Shown here piece after piece: positions 55,076 to 64,000 of a DNA stretch of 64,000 nt; the stretch's first letter is position 1; each line of letters opens with the position of its first letter. Under the pieces are notes generated by a model. It made no database searches, was not told the origin of the DNA, and was given only the letters and a program-made list of their open reading frames with translations. A program made the translations under genes and the position numbers. This DNA is from Patellaria atrata CBS 101060 (Eukaryota > Ascomycota > Dothideomycetes > Patellariales > Patellariaceae). The stretch lies in assembly GCA_010093705.1 (NCBI GenBank), contig MU006090.1, positions 1,205,817 to 1,269,816 on the forward strand. Reading direction: 5' to 3'.

Positions 55076-57570
55076 CTAGTGTCTGTTGAAAGCCGGCACG
55101 CCAACTAAGAAGCTTCGAACTGGAAGTTTAGCTTGCTCGGTTCGGTATGGAATACTTGCTTGAGATTGTCCCTGGGTCACCACATGCGTATCTCGTGGAC
55201 AAAGCAGCAACGGCATGAATCCGCTCGAAGAATGGTTAATGATGTTCTTGTGCATGAGGTGCCTGTGGAACTGCTTCCTAATGAGAGGGTCATTTTCGAT
55301 TCTCAATGGGTCGCTGAGGCGAATGAGTGATGAATTAACTTGTGGGGGGAATGCTTCGTTGACGTAGGGCGAGCGGAGTTGGTGGAAGGTGCCATTGTGT
55401 GTAAGGTATGCACTTGGTACTGCCCCTGGCAGCATGTATTCCGTGGCAATTACATATAGCATCTTGTCCACCATAGCACATTAGTCACCAATTCAACGGA
55501 TCCTAATCGATTGGGCCTCTTTCAACAAGGTATCGTTGTCATGTACTCTACGTCGTGAGGTCCCGCAAGATCTACCGTCAGTTTCTCGACGAGTGGTGTT
55601 GGAAGTTGTGCGCCCCTAGTACTCCGAGACAAAGCGTATGCTCCGAAGGGACATAGACTATTTCTGATCTTTCCCTTTGCACTTCTTGGGCGGACTGGTA
55701 TTCTTCCAGTACGGTTCCTCGTGGGTCTTGCTTCCTGAAATTGAAAGGGTGGTCCAGGAATGCTTCCAATCTCTGAACAAGGCCTCAAGTATCTCGAATT
55801 GAAGATCCATCTTCTCACACTCCGAGTGCAACCAAAAGTTGTCCAAAAGGATTCCTTTGTATTCGTGAGGCTGGGGAGGGTACCAATTCCGAATGAACTC
55901 GTAGATGTATACTAGGAAATTAGAACAATTAGTGATGTGTGCAGGAATTGTACTGTATAAGGAATGAAGTAGCCCCTAGGTTCCCTCTCGCCGGCGAAAA
56001 TACCGGGAATGGTATTTTCGATCCCGTTCGCGTGACTCTTGTCCAGCGACTTTTTAGTCCGGATATCACTATAAGCATTGTGCCTATAAATGGTACATTG
56101 AGTGCGAGGAGAGCGGACGATATCCTCATGATTGATTCCGAGAGCATAAGCGAGGGACTTTTCAGGTTTGAAAACCATAGCTGCTGGGTGGGCGGCGGCT
56201 GTGGGTATGATAAGTCTTCCATGTCTCTTTGTGCCGATAGACATAAGGAGATTAAGTTGAGCGGACTATAACTTCTGGATTCCCTCTCGTCTACGAAGAA
56301 AATCTCCCATTTACTGAATTGACGCCCGTCAATTCAGCACCTGGGTCTCGAATCAAACTCTCTGTCATCCTCAATCTTCGGAAACGTAAAGATTGCCACC
56401 CTGTATAAATGCTTGGTCCTATCCTTCAGGTGGAGAAACGGGTCATTTTTGTTATGAGAGTATAGGTCTAATTGGATCCACTTCGATAAAAGGGATGTAT
56501 TGAGCCCGCTGGCTAACATCGTCAGGGGGGTTGACGTAATACCACCTATGTTTGTAGAAAGGCATCTGTAAGATATATGGTGAAGTATCTCCAATCTCTA
56601 TAGATGCTCTGTACAATTGGTTGTAGCACTTTGTAAGTTCCTTCTGAATCGGGTGTATTGGTCGCTAAGAGCATGTACGCAATCGTGTACTAGTAAACAT
56701 ATCAGCACTAAAGGTGAAAAAGGAAATCATGACGTTAAGATATCGCCGTTTTCTCGCGGTATTGTACAGATGTGGGGAGACTTGCTCAGGGATTTTAATA
56801 CAATAGAAACGTACATGGCATTTATCATTCTCGCTACTAACATCGTGAAGCACGTCTCCGTACAAATTGTCAGTCTTCGGACGTGCATGTACTGGATTTT
56901 TGCTTGTGATCCATGTTCCTTCGATAGACAAGACGTACTTGAATCCGCGATCTGCCTCGCCTCAAGTGTCCGCATTGGTCTTTGTTGTATTGTAGTCGAT
57001 TGATGAAATATGTCTAGTAGTCTTCTAGGGTCCCATCTATGCAGAGCGATCTAAGAGATGTAAAGTAGTGGCTGACCTTGGGTGCAGGATGATTATGATG
57101 CTGGGTGCTCCATCTCTGTATCGTCCGAATTGAGAGCCAGAATGGCCGAGGGCTCGGGCAGATTTAAAACGATCGACGAGGAAAATATCTTTGTGCCTGT
57201 AAGGGAAACCTCTTGCTTGGTTCAGATGGAAAGGAAACACACTCTTGATGTCAACGGGAAAGACTGTCGGGATATTCAAAATCCATATCTTATCTAATAA
57301 ATCTTCCTTCACAAGCCTGAGTCGAACGTATTTCCTGTACGGAGTTTCGAGGTCAAAGTGGGCTGGAGATCGCATACTGGAGTACGGATTAGATTCAATT
57401 CTTAGAGATTGGTAAGGATTGTACGGTCGTGAAGGTACGAAAACTGTACAGGAGCCAGGGGGCGTAAAGTGATGGTACGAGGTAAAGACTCCAAAGGGAT
57501 TGTACGTACGGATAGTGAATGGATCTTCCACCTTCACCCGCGTGAGAAGACGTAACCAAGGAATGTTCAT
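55076..57570 (-). pseudogene. Broken reading frames, probably a decayed gene of unknown family
   Basis: Over about 2.5 kb the minus strand carries a series of protein-like frames in alternating phases. The longest (57570-57037, 177 codons) starts MNIPWLRLLTRVKVED and includes MRSPAHFDLETPYRKYVRLR. Others read FLHLKDRTKHLYRVAIFTF, HPFNFRKQDPRGTVLEEYQS and VEKLTVDLAGPHDVEYMTT. They do not join by credible introns, so several interruptions must have accumulated. I do not recognise the family. A multi-exon gene with missed introns or chance frames are the alternatives. Confidence 0.4.
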
Positions 57571-58917
57571 ACTGATCCTCCATTTCCTGTTTGTTAAACG
57601 TTATTTCTCCCTTTTGTACTCCATATACCGTGTGCTTAGCGAATATAACTTCACTAAAACACTTCTCAGTTGTTCAGTACGGTAGTTCCGATGGTGAAAA
57701 GTGATAGGTACTCCCAGGATGCAACGTTCGATGAACAAGCAGAGACGAGTGTTTGAACAATGACAAAGGAGATAATGAAGAGGATAAATGGTGGATAACA
57801 TTTTTCACGATAGTGGAGTATAATCTATAACACTCAGCCCTGAACAGAACTCCAAGAACGAATGATGGAGAGTGAGAATAAGAGTGTCCAGACATTCAAC
57901 GAAACAGTGTTTGTAAAGTATGGATCAAACCTAAGAAGTTGATTATCTAAAAGAAAGATGTTGTTAAGGTATGAATGAAATTGAAGAACGAGAAACGAGA
58001 AAAGGGAACGAGAGGTCTGAAGGAAGAAAAGTAGGGAGGATCTGACACAAGGGGGGAAAGGGTAACCAAACTGTATAGTAAATAAGCAATTGTAAGAGTA
58101 GTAGGGAAAAAGGCATATATGAAGGAGTATACCGTACGACACGCTGTAATCTTAGCAAGTGCAACTATAAAATTAGATGGTAACCGTGGTAAGGGCTGGA
58201 TGTATAGTAAGTGCAATCCGCGGGAGATATTTGGCCGGCCTAAGACGTCAATCATCAAGTAGATGTGGAAATGGAGGATATGCGGGCCATAACGAGAGGG
58301 TGTATAAATATAATAGGACTGGGAAGGGTTAAGACGCGGTAGGGTGATCAGGAATTTTAAAAAGGTCGGCAAGTGAAGGAAACTATGGAGGATAATAATA
58401 CAAATAAGAAGTTGATGTGGCAACCGTATATGGAAAGAAAATCACCCATGGTACAGTTCATACTTAAAAAGTAGAATAATAGGATAATATGTTGGATCAG
58501 CTAACCATAGAAAGACAATACGTGTTTAGGAAAGCTAAATGGGTTAGGATTGGGGATGAACAGTAGGTCTGGTGATACAATGAGAAACATAGTACGCAAG
58601 TACTACTGACAATAAGTGGAGATTGATCGTAGCGGCTTGGAATACGCTAGGGAAATAAGAACTTCATACCATGGCTCATGTAAACATATGATTCATTTGT
58701 TGTGCGGCATGTGCCGCGGGTATCTGCCCCTAATCCAATGCTCAGTATATCATACATGAAAATTCCCGAGACTACCCAACGGCCATAGACCCCAAAGCTA
58801 CCTAAAGCCCATAAACTCCAAAACCATCCAAAGCCCATGAACCCAAAGCTACCTAGAGTCCAAAAGACAAAAGCCATACAAAGGGCCTAACTCCTAGAGG
58901 AGCACGCTGTACACCCC
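57571..58917. other. Purine-rich, gene-free interval
   Basis: About 1.3 kb, strongly A/G-rich on the plus strand around 57940-58420 (gaagaacgagaaacgagaaa). Minus-strand open frames here translate to Leu/Ser/Phe-rich low-complexity peptides, as expected from composition alone. A short imperfect repeat of ccaaagctacct/ccaaagcccatgaac type is present at about 58786-58862. Confidence 0.5.
58786..58862. repeat. Imperfect short tandem repeat near the TBC gene 3' end
   Basis: Alternating units: cccaaagctacct, aaagcccataaactccaaaa, ccatccaaagcccatgaa, cccaaagctacct. The period is about 23-25 bp, doubled to about 49. Confidence 0.7.
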
Positions 58918-61647
58918 TCAATGGGGCAACTCAACCCTTAACTTATCCACGTCCTCTTTGCGTATAACCCTGCAAAGTTTGGCCGCAGCCTCGATCAGGG
59001 CGTCTAGGCTGATCGCATGCCTGGTCATCTTGTTGCTCAGGTATTCCTGAACATCTGCTGGGTCTGGGCAGGCAAGAATTCCCGGCTCGTTCAGCTTGAG
59101 CAGGGCGATCGCCACCCTGAACAGGAACAAATAACCATCCTTCTGGCAGATGATAATATCCCACACTCTGTACAATGCCTCTGCTGAGAGGACTTCCGCA
59201 AACATCGTCAGAAACCAAGGCAGGGTCTGGAGCCGGATTTCGACTGATAGTTCCTCTACCACATGCGCGTATAATGCTGGTAGATGTTTCTGTACGAGGG
59301 CTTTTAGGACTCCCTGGTCCGCGAAGCTGCCACTGAGATTGGCATCAAACGAGTTTTCGCGGAGTATGTGCTCGACGATGGTTGTAAAGATCCAGAACGC
59401 ATCTTCGCCGGTAGGGACTGAGAGGATGATGCTAGCCGCGATCAAATTCATGCCTTGGCAGTAGCCAATCTCGGGGTTATATGCCATGTATGCGAGCAAT
59501 ACATCTAGGGTGCGCTGGTGGCCTTGTTCCGAGCGCACAAATACATTGTCGCGGAGTGTGCGTCTAGCATCCTGGTAGATCTGGTCCGAGATGGTGTTAC
59601 TTGGCGAAGCAAGACAATGTCGTCCTTGCTGTACCAGCATCGTATAGAGGCCCGGAGTCGGAGACAGAAGGCTGCGGCAGCATTCTGCCCAGATTTTTGG
59701 GCGCAACATGACTGGACAACCCTTGAAAGTGAGCGTTTGGAATTTCCTCAGGAGGTCGTTTCGGCCTTTTTGGCGTAGTAGGTTGAGGGTGAGGATATCG
59801 GCGCTGTCAGACAGTTGTGCCTCAGGGAGATTTCGCTTTCGAGCTGCTGTTGCTTCAGCTGCTTGGAACTTACGGATTTGTTGAAGGAACTTGTTCCATT
59901 CGACACTCTTCTCACTTTGTATCCTGTTGTGCAAATTATTGATACTGCGGACTAGCGCATCACGGGCTGGGGGTGAAGCCATCTCCTCGACAATGTCATT
60001 CGTCAGAGATTGCGGCGAAGCGGGTTGTTCGCTCGACTCAGCATCGTTAGGTTCGTTGGGTGAAGGAGTAAGCGCGAATTCTGCACGACTATGGATACGA
60101 GAAACTTCTGGTGTTGGAACTATAGGTCCGTTTTGGTTCACATGAGGAACTTTCAACGACCCGTCAGGATTGTGAAGCTTGTCGTAGTTGTAAGAGCGCA
60201 TGTCCAGCGGTTCACCAGTAGGTATATGCAAAAGAAGCTCGCCCGTACTGTTCTTTGATGTAATGAAAGAATCGTCCCAGCTTGAGTCGCCAGGGTAGGG
60301 GAAGTCGATGGAAGAAGACTGACTTTGTGGGCGATCGCTGGTGACTGAGGTCGAGAGAGAAACAACAGAACGGTCGTCACTATCCGTAGCTAAAAAGGCA
60401 CGGGCACCTCCAATCGTGAGATTTTGTTCAACGTCAGTCACCCACCCTCTTTCACCGGCACGGGCACGTGTGTGGATAGCTTCGCTAGCTTCGATATTCC
60501 GCCTTGCCCTCTGCATATCAAACTCGAATCCAAACACGTCTACGGCCATGCCAGTCCTACCAACCTCTGCAACATATTGAGAAGACTGGGTCCTCAGAGC
60601 CGGTGGTAACTCTGCTTCAGGCACAAACGAGTCCATCTCTACTGGTCCCGGATTTTTCACTTCAGGAGGGTCTGCTTCTGGCCCCGTATTATTTAATCCC
60701 AGAACTCTGCCAGTTCTGATATTCTTGAGTTGCTGGGTCAACCAATCTTTGGCATCACCTTCAGTTGCTTCGTGACCTACATTTTTGGAACCTTTCAGAT
60801 CCTTCGATTTTGCGGTTTTGGACAGGCTTACCTGTGACCGATTTGCGGCGATTTGAGAGACAACAGCTGGCGATTGAGACAGGGAGGCAGTACCTGAAGC
60901 ATTATCATCAATATCGTATGGGCCCGAGACAGAACGTCGTTTTCCAGCTGCGTCTGGAGACGGGATTCCAACTGGATTACTTGAAATGGAAGCAAGACTA
61001 GCGGATCGCGAGTGTCTCGCTTGGCCTTTCTTTCCTCTGCCAGCGAGAGCACTTAAAAGTCCTCCCGAGGTATTGGTGTTGGTCGTATTCTTACGATTCC
61101 TCAGTACCGCTACGTTTTCACCATAACGATCTCGGCCAATGGGTCGAGGACGATTCTCTTCAAATTCTTTCTGTGTCGTCTCTTTCAGATTTCGGAATTC
61201 TTGCGCATCTGAACCAGTCACAATGCTCAACTTCATCTCTATTTCCTCAGTCTTCATTCCCTGCTCTTCCAACATTGATATCAGGAGCTCTTCTCGTCTC
61301 TTTGCCACGTTTCTCGCTGTCACTATTTTCATATCTCTCTCAGAAAGATCTTTGCTTAGCTGTCGGACGATAGTTACGGCCCCACGACGGTCCAACATCC
61401 ATTTGATATGGGTATCATCTGCAAGATGGAGATTCCCTGGTAGGGATCGTAGTGACATGGCCCCTTCCTCTTCATGGAAGATTGACTGGGCATCATCGTC
61501 ATCACCGAAAAGGTCGTTGACCAATTCGTTGCGTGATTTTGTAGAGCGCATTGTAGAAGCTTTTCTTGTATCCGAAATTTCGTACGAGGGGGAGCTAGAC
61601 TGCAAAGACGTGAGTAATGAAGAGCGGCGGCGATCGTTCGGCTCCAT
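58918..61647 (-). CDS. TBC-domain Rab GTPase-activating protein
   Basis: Single exon, 909 residues. The N-terminal ~640 residues are mostly disordered, with a predicted helical part near 85-165 (LSERDMKIVTARNVAKRREE) that may be a coiled coil. The TBC domain spans about 640-860: GCPVMLRPKIWAECC, then QIYQDARRTL (IxxDxxR arginine-finger motif, ~689-695) and IGYCQGMNLIAAS (YxQ glutamine finger, ~727). PWFLTMFAEVLSAEALYRVW and IICQKDGYLFLFRVAIALLK complete the helical core. Both catalytic fingers are intact, so it should be an active GAP for a Rab; the Rab partner and any vesicle route cannot be read from the sequence. Divergent from the SPRTN gene. Confidence 0.9.
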   Translation of the reverse strand: MEPNDRRRSSLLTSLQSSSPSYEISDTRKASTMRSTKSRNELVNDLFGDDDDAQSIFHEEEGAMSLRSLPGNLHLADDTHIKWMLDRRGAVTIVRQLSKDLSERDMKIVTARNVAKRREELLISMLEEQGMKTEEIEMKLSIVTGSDAQEFRNLKETTQKEFEENRPRPIGRDRYGENVAVLRNRKNTTNTNTSGGLLSALAGRGKKGQARHSRSASLASISSNPVGIPSPDAAGKRRSVSGPYDIDDNASGTASLSQSPAVVSQIAANRSQVSLSKTAKSKDLKGSKNVGHEATEGDAKDWLTQQLKNIRTGRVLGLNNTGPEADPPEVKNPGPVEMDSFVPEAELPPALRTQSSQYVAEVGRTGMAVDVFGFEFDMQRARRNIEASEAIHTRARAGERGWVTDVEQNLTIGGARAFLATDSDDRSVVSLSTSVTSDRPQSQSSSIDFPYPGDSSWDDSFITSKNSTGELLLHIPTGEPLDMRSYNYDKLHNPDGSLKVPHVNQNGPIVPTPEVSRIHSRAEFALTPSPNEPNDAESSEQPASPQSLTNDIVEEMASPPARDALVRSINNLHNRIQSEKSVEWNKFLQQIRKFQAAEATAARKRNLPEAQLSDSADILTLNLLRQKGRNDLLRKFQTLTFKGCPVMLRPKIWAECCRSLLSPTPGLYTMLVQQGRHCLASPSNTISDQIYQDARRTLRDNVFVRSEQGHQRTLDVLLAYMAYNPEIGYCQGMNLIAASIILSVPTGEDAFWIFTTIVEHILRENSFDANLSGSFADQGVLKALVQKHLPALYAHVVEELSVEIRLQTLPWFLTMFAEVLSAEALYRVWDIIICQKDGYLFLFRVAIALLKLNEPGILACPDPADVQEYLSNKMTRHAISLDALIEAAAKLCRVIRKEDVDKLRVELPH

Positions 61648-62438
61648 AGCAACCTTACTGTTTGTTAGCTTGAACAGAACGGATGGCTGTAAGTGAGCAC
61701 AGATAGAATTACGGCTCAGATAAACATCTCCTTACCGTTGGAATAACGAAGACGGTTAAGGTAGAGAGCTTATAGAAGGTTATCGACGAGACAAGCTGAA
61801 GTACTCGGTCGTAACCCAGCAAAGCTCGAGTCGCGTGTGCACGTTTCAGCGTGAAGATTTATGCCCCGTAGCAGTGATGGAACACCACTCTTCAATCTCG
61901 TAGATATCCCTTTCAGACATGAACTTAATGCCATATGTAGGGCAATACAAGTTTGAATTGTATGAGGTCTGAGCAGTGGGTCTTGTAGGCATCCTCAGTT
62001 ACGGTATGTTTATGCAGCGGGATGACGGGAGTTGTTATCAAGCTAGACCAGGATCTATCTGGTGTATCCAGGGCAAAAGCTTCCATATCTTGTGGCTTGT
62101 GTGAACAGATGAACAGCTAGAACTAGGGTAGCCACATCCTAGTTTCAACATCCACTCTACCTGGGCTCCGTCTCGCTGCTTACGGTTGCTGAGGATTTCT
62201 TATACTGAACATACTTCACGTTACGAGTCGTCTGACTTCATGTTACTCTCCACGATGAGCATAGCGTAGAGGGAATCTGTATTCCAAGGTCTCACGGCGT
62301 TGTGATGCTCCATAACCTCCCAGCACACGTCCTCGCATTGTAGCACCGCAGTCAATCCAAGTCACTTCAGTATATCGGAATTAAGGACATCAGATGATAT
62401 GGGCAAGCTCTGGCCCCGGTGGACAGAGGACCTGCACT
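61648..62438. promoter_or_regulatory. Divergent intergenic region between the TBC-GAP and SPRTN genes
   Basis: About 790 bp between the two starts; it must hold both promoters. A 5' exon of the SPRTN gene may also lie here because the N-terminus of that protein is not certain. Confidence 0.45.
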
Positions 62439-63501
62439 ATGCCGATCACGGACGAAGAAGTAGCTCTAGCAGCAATTACATCGCTAGCTGCATTTGACGA
62501 CAACCAGAAGAGAGCCAAAATGCACATCGACGAGATACTAAATGATGGGAACCCGTTTGTGGACATACACAAGCTATTTGCGCTCTACAATACCCTCTAC
62601 TTCCGTTCTCTGCTACTCCCCAGCGTTGAGGTTAGCTGGTCCAAGAGACTAACGCTGTGAGCACTACCTGATACACTACACATGGGGTTATAACAATAAT
62701 TAATAGCAAAAAGCTGTGCAGGAATCTGCGAGCTAGTCAAAGACAACCAGGGGAAATACAGACGAGTACGTTTGAAACTCTCTGAGCCGCTGCTAAAATA
62801 CAGGCCGCGAGAGGATACTATAAATACCCTACTACATGAGTAAGTATCCTACATAACCCAAACACCCAGCAGAAATCCCGTCATTCAAATTTTCTACATA
62901 CTTTCCCAATTTAACATCCCTCAGAGCAATCCACGCCTACTTCTTCATTACCACCACTGTGGCCCATTCTCGCGGCGACGATGGCACTGGGCATGGCTCT
63001 GGATTTCTCCTTCTCGCAGACGCAATCAACAGCCATGGGAGCTATCTCATAACCGTCTATCATACATTCCATGACGAGGTCGACAGTTATAGAACGCATA
63101 TCTGGCAATGCAACGGACCATGTCGGACACGACCTCCCTACTTTGGGTTGGTTAAAAGAAGTATGAATCGCGCACCAGGGAAGAGCGACTCATGGTGGCA
63201 GAAGCATCAGGAAGAATGTGGAGGGGCATATACAAAGATCGCAGCCCCTGAGCTGACAAAGGAGCAGATCAAGGCCCTGAGCGCGAAAGAGAGGGCCGGG
63301 CGACAGAAGAATAAGATCGATGGTTGGGTGAAAAAGAATTTAGTAAAAGTTACTGTGGAATCGGCGAAGCGTACCCGTTCCCTTAGCCCTGGGAGGAGTG
63401 CGGTGGCTCACAAGATTGCTGTGGTTGCATGTCCCATATGCGATGCTACAGTTGCGGAAGATAAAATCAATGAGCATCTCGATACTCCCCATTCTCCCTG
63501 A
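62439..63501 (+). CDS. SPRTN: SprT-like metalloprotease (SPRTN/Spartan family), DNA-protein crosslink repair
   Basis: Spartan cleaves proteins covalently trapped on DNA during replication. Three exons: 62439-62656, 62714-62839 and 62925-63501, giving 306 residues; introns are 57 and 85 nt. The SprT domain starts IHKLFALYNTLYF, WSKRLTLCAGICEL and RLKLSEPLLKYRPR. The zinc-protease motif is HEAIH (H114-E115-x2-H118), whose Glu codon is split by intron 2; the third ligand is H138 in GHGSGF. ITVYHTFHDEVDSYRTHIWQ, CNGPCRTRPPYFG and WWQKHQEECGG are near-diagnostic. The C-terminus has a UBZ4-like CPICDATVAEDKINEHLD. The start at MPITDEEVAL is chosen over Met 62394; a further 5' exon is possible. Confidence 0.9.
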
Positions 63502-64000
63502 ATCCGTCTTAGATTGGTTGCTCTACGGCCCAATTACGTCCTAACGACAACAGTTCACCTCCTGATCTCGGAATACCTTGCACACACACCAAGGGAATAC
63601 ACATTTCGCGTAAAGGGTTGATGCCGTATGATACATACGTTGCATAGGTTGATCATGCACTCCATTATGAGGGCGCTTTCACTTTATGGTGCGATTCCAA
63701 TGCAAGGAAGAACTGCCATCTATCTGTACATCACAATAAAAGCCGAAGAGGCAGCAGATTCGGTTGCAACCTAAAAGCATTGTGCGTACAGCAACCGTAC
63801 AACCACCTAGAAATCCTCGTCGTAACGGAGCGAAAGATTCTAAGTTACGGTAGTGGTACAACATATATACCACAGTCGCCGACTCTCCAGAATATAGTAT
63901 ATCCGACTTAACGAAGCTTCGGGAAATTCTGGAGGTATTGAGGGGCTCTGCGAATAAATAGTACTTTGATAACCTGCGGATTCGCGAAATCGTACCGACC
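63502..64000. other. Intergenic to window end
   Basis: About 500 bp downstream of the SPRTN gene. Nothing coding recognised. Confidence 0.4.

Noticed and set aside
57834-58423. Minus-strand frames rich in Leu, Ser and Phe
   Set aside because: They follow from the purine-rich plus strand; composition alone explains them.
48723-58917. A dikaritin-type (ustiloxin-like) RiPP cluster around the peptide gene
   Set aside because: No UstYa/DUF3328-like protein, tyrosinase or methyltransferase is visible in the window, so a RiPP cluster is not supported here.
48723-58917. A transposon or virus-derived element filling the gene-poor island
   Set aside because: I found no transposase, reverse transcriptase or capsid motif and no terminal repeats.

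Overview
This window looks like nuclear DNA of a filamentous ascomycete (Pezizomycotina). The protein repertoire and the short introns (about 50-160 nt, mostly GT-AG with CTAAC/CTAAT branch sites close to the acceptor) fit this, and the overall flavour is Leotiomycetes/Helotiales-like; that placement is inference. I see no rRNA, tRNA, CRISPR array or intact transposon.

Layout. 0-16.4 kb is dense housekeeping DNA: a 5'-truncated EMC5 (ER membrane complex), a luciferase-domain protein, SAS10/UTP3 (small-subunit processome) head-to-head with TSC10 (3-ketodihydrosphingosine reductase), a large acidic coiled-coil protein, an FMN-binding split-barrel (PPOX-type) protein, a membrane SDR head-to-head with a G-patch protein, and a TMEM19/DUF92 membrane protein. 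16.8-23.3 kb holds an uncharacterised multi-pass membrane protein and a PH-domain (Meu6/PH_6-like) protein with a long P/E/T-rich tail. 23.3-26.4 kb is a gene-free interval with several microsatellites. 26.4-48.7 kb contains a SulP-STAS-cNMP vacuolar transporter (Vsb1-like, with an apparent GC-AG intron), the inositol hexakisphosphate kinase KCS1, a conserved fungal nuclear-looking protein head-to-head with the SIN scaffold Cdc11/Nud1, and a UCS myosin chaperone (She4/Cro1).

48.7-58.9 kb is gene-poor. Its one clear gene is the most interesting feature of the window: a secreted, tandemly repeated precursor whose units all end in a W-(S/N/G)-K-R motif and begin with X-A/X-P dipeptides. This is the layout of a Kex2/Ste13-processed peptide (pheromone-like or KEP) precursor. 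Downstream lie broken reading frames that look like a decayed gene. 58.9-63.5 kb returns to ordinary genes: a TBC-domain Rab GAP head-to-head with an SPRTN (Spartan) DNA-protein-crosslink protease.

Several genes share cellular themes (ER and lipid: EMC5, TSC10; cytokinesis and actomyosin: Cdc11, She4/Cro1; vacuole and phosphate/inositol signalling: Vsb1-like, KCS1), but nothing suggests a co-regulated cluster. Exon boundaries given below were derived by hand from reading-frame continuity and splice consensus, not from transcripts.
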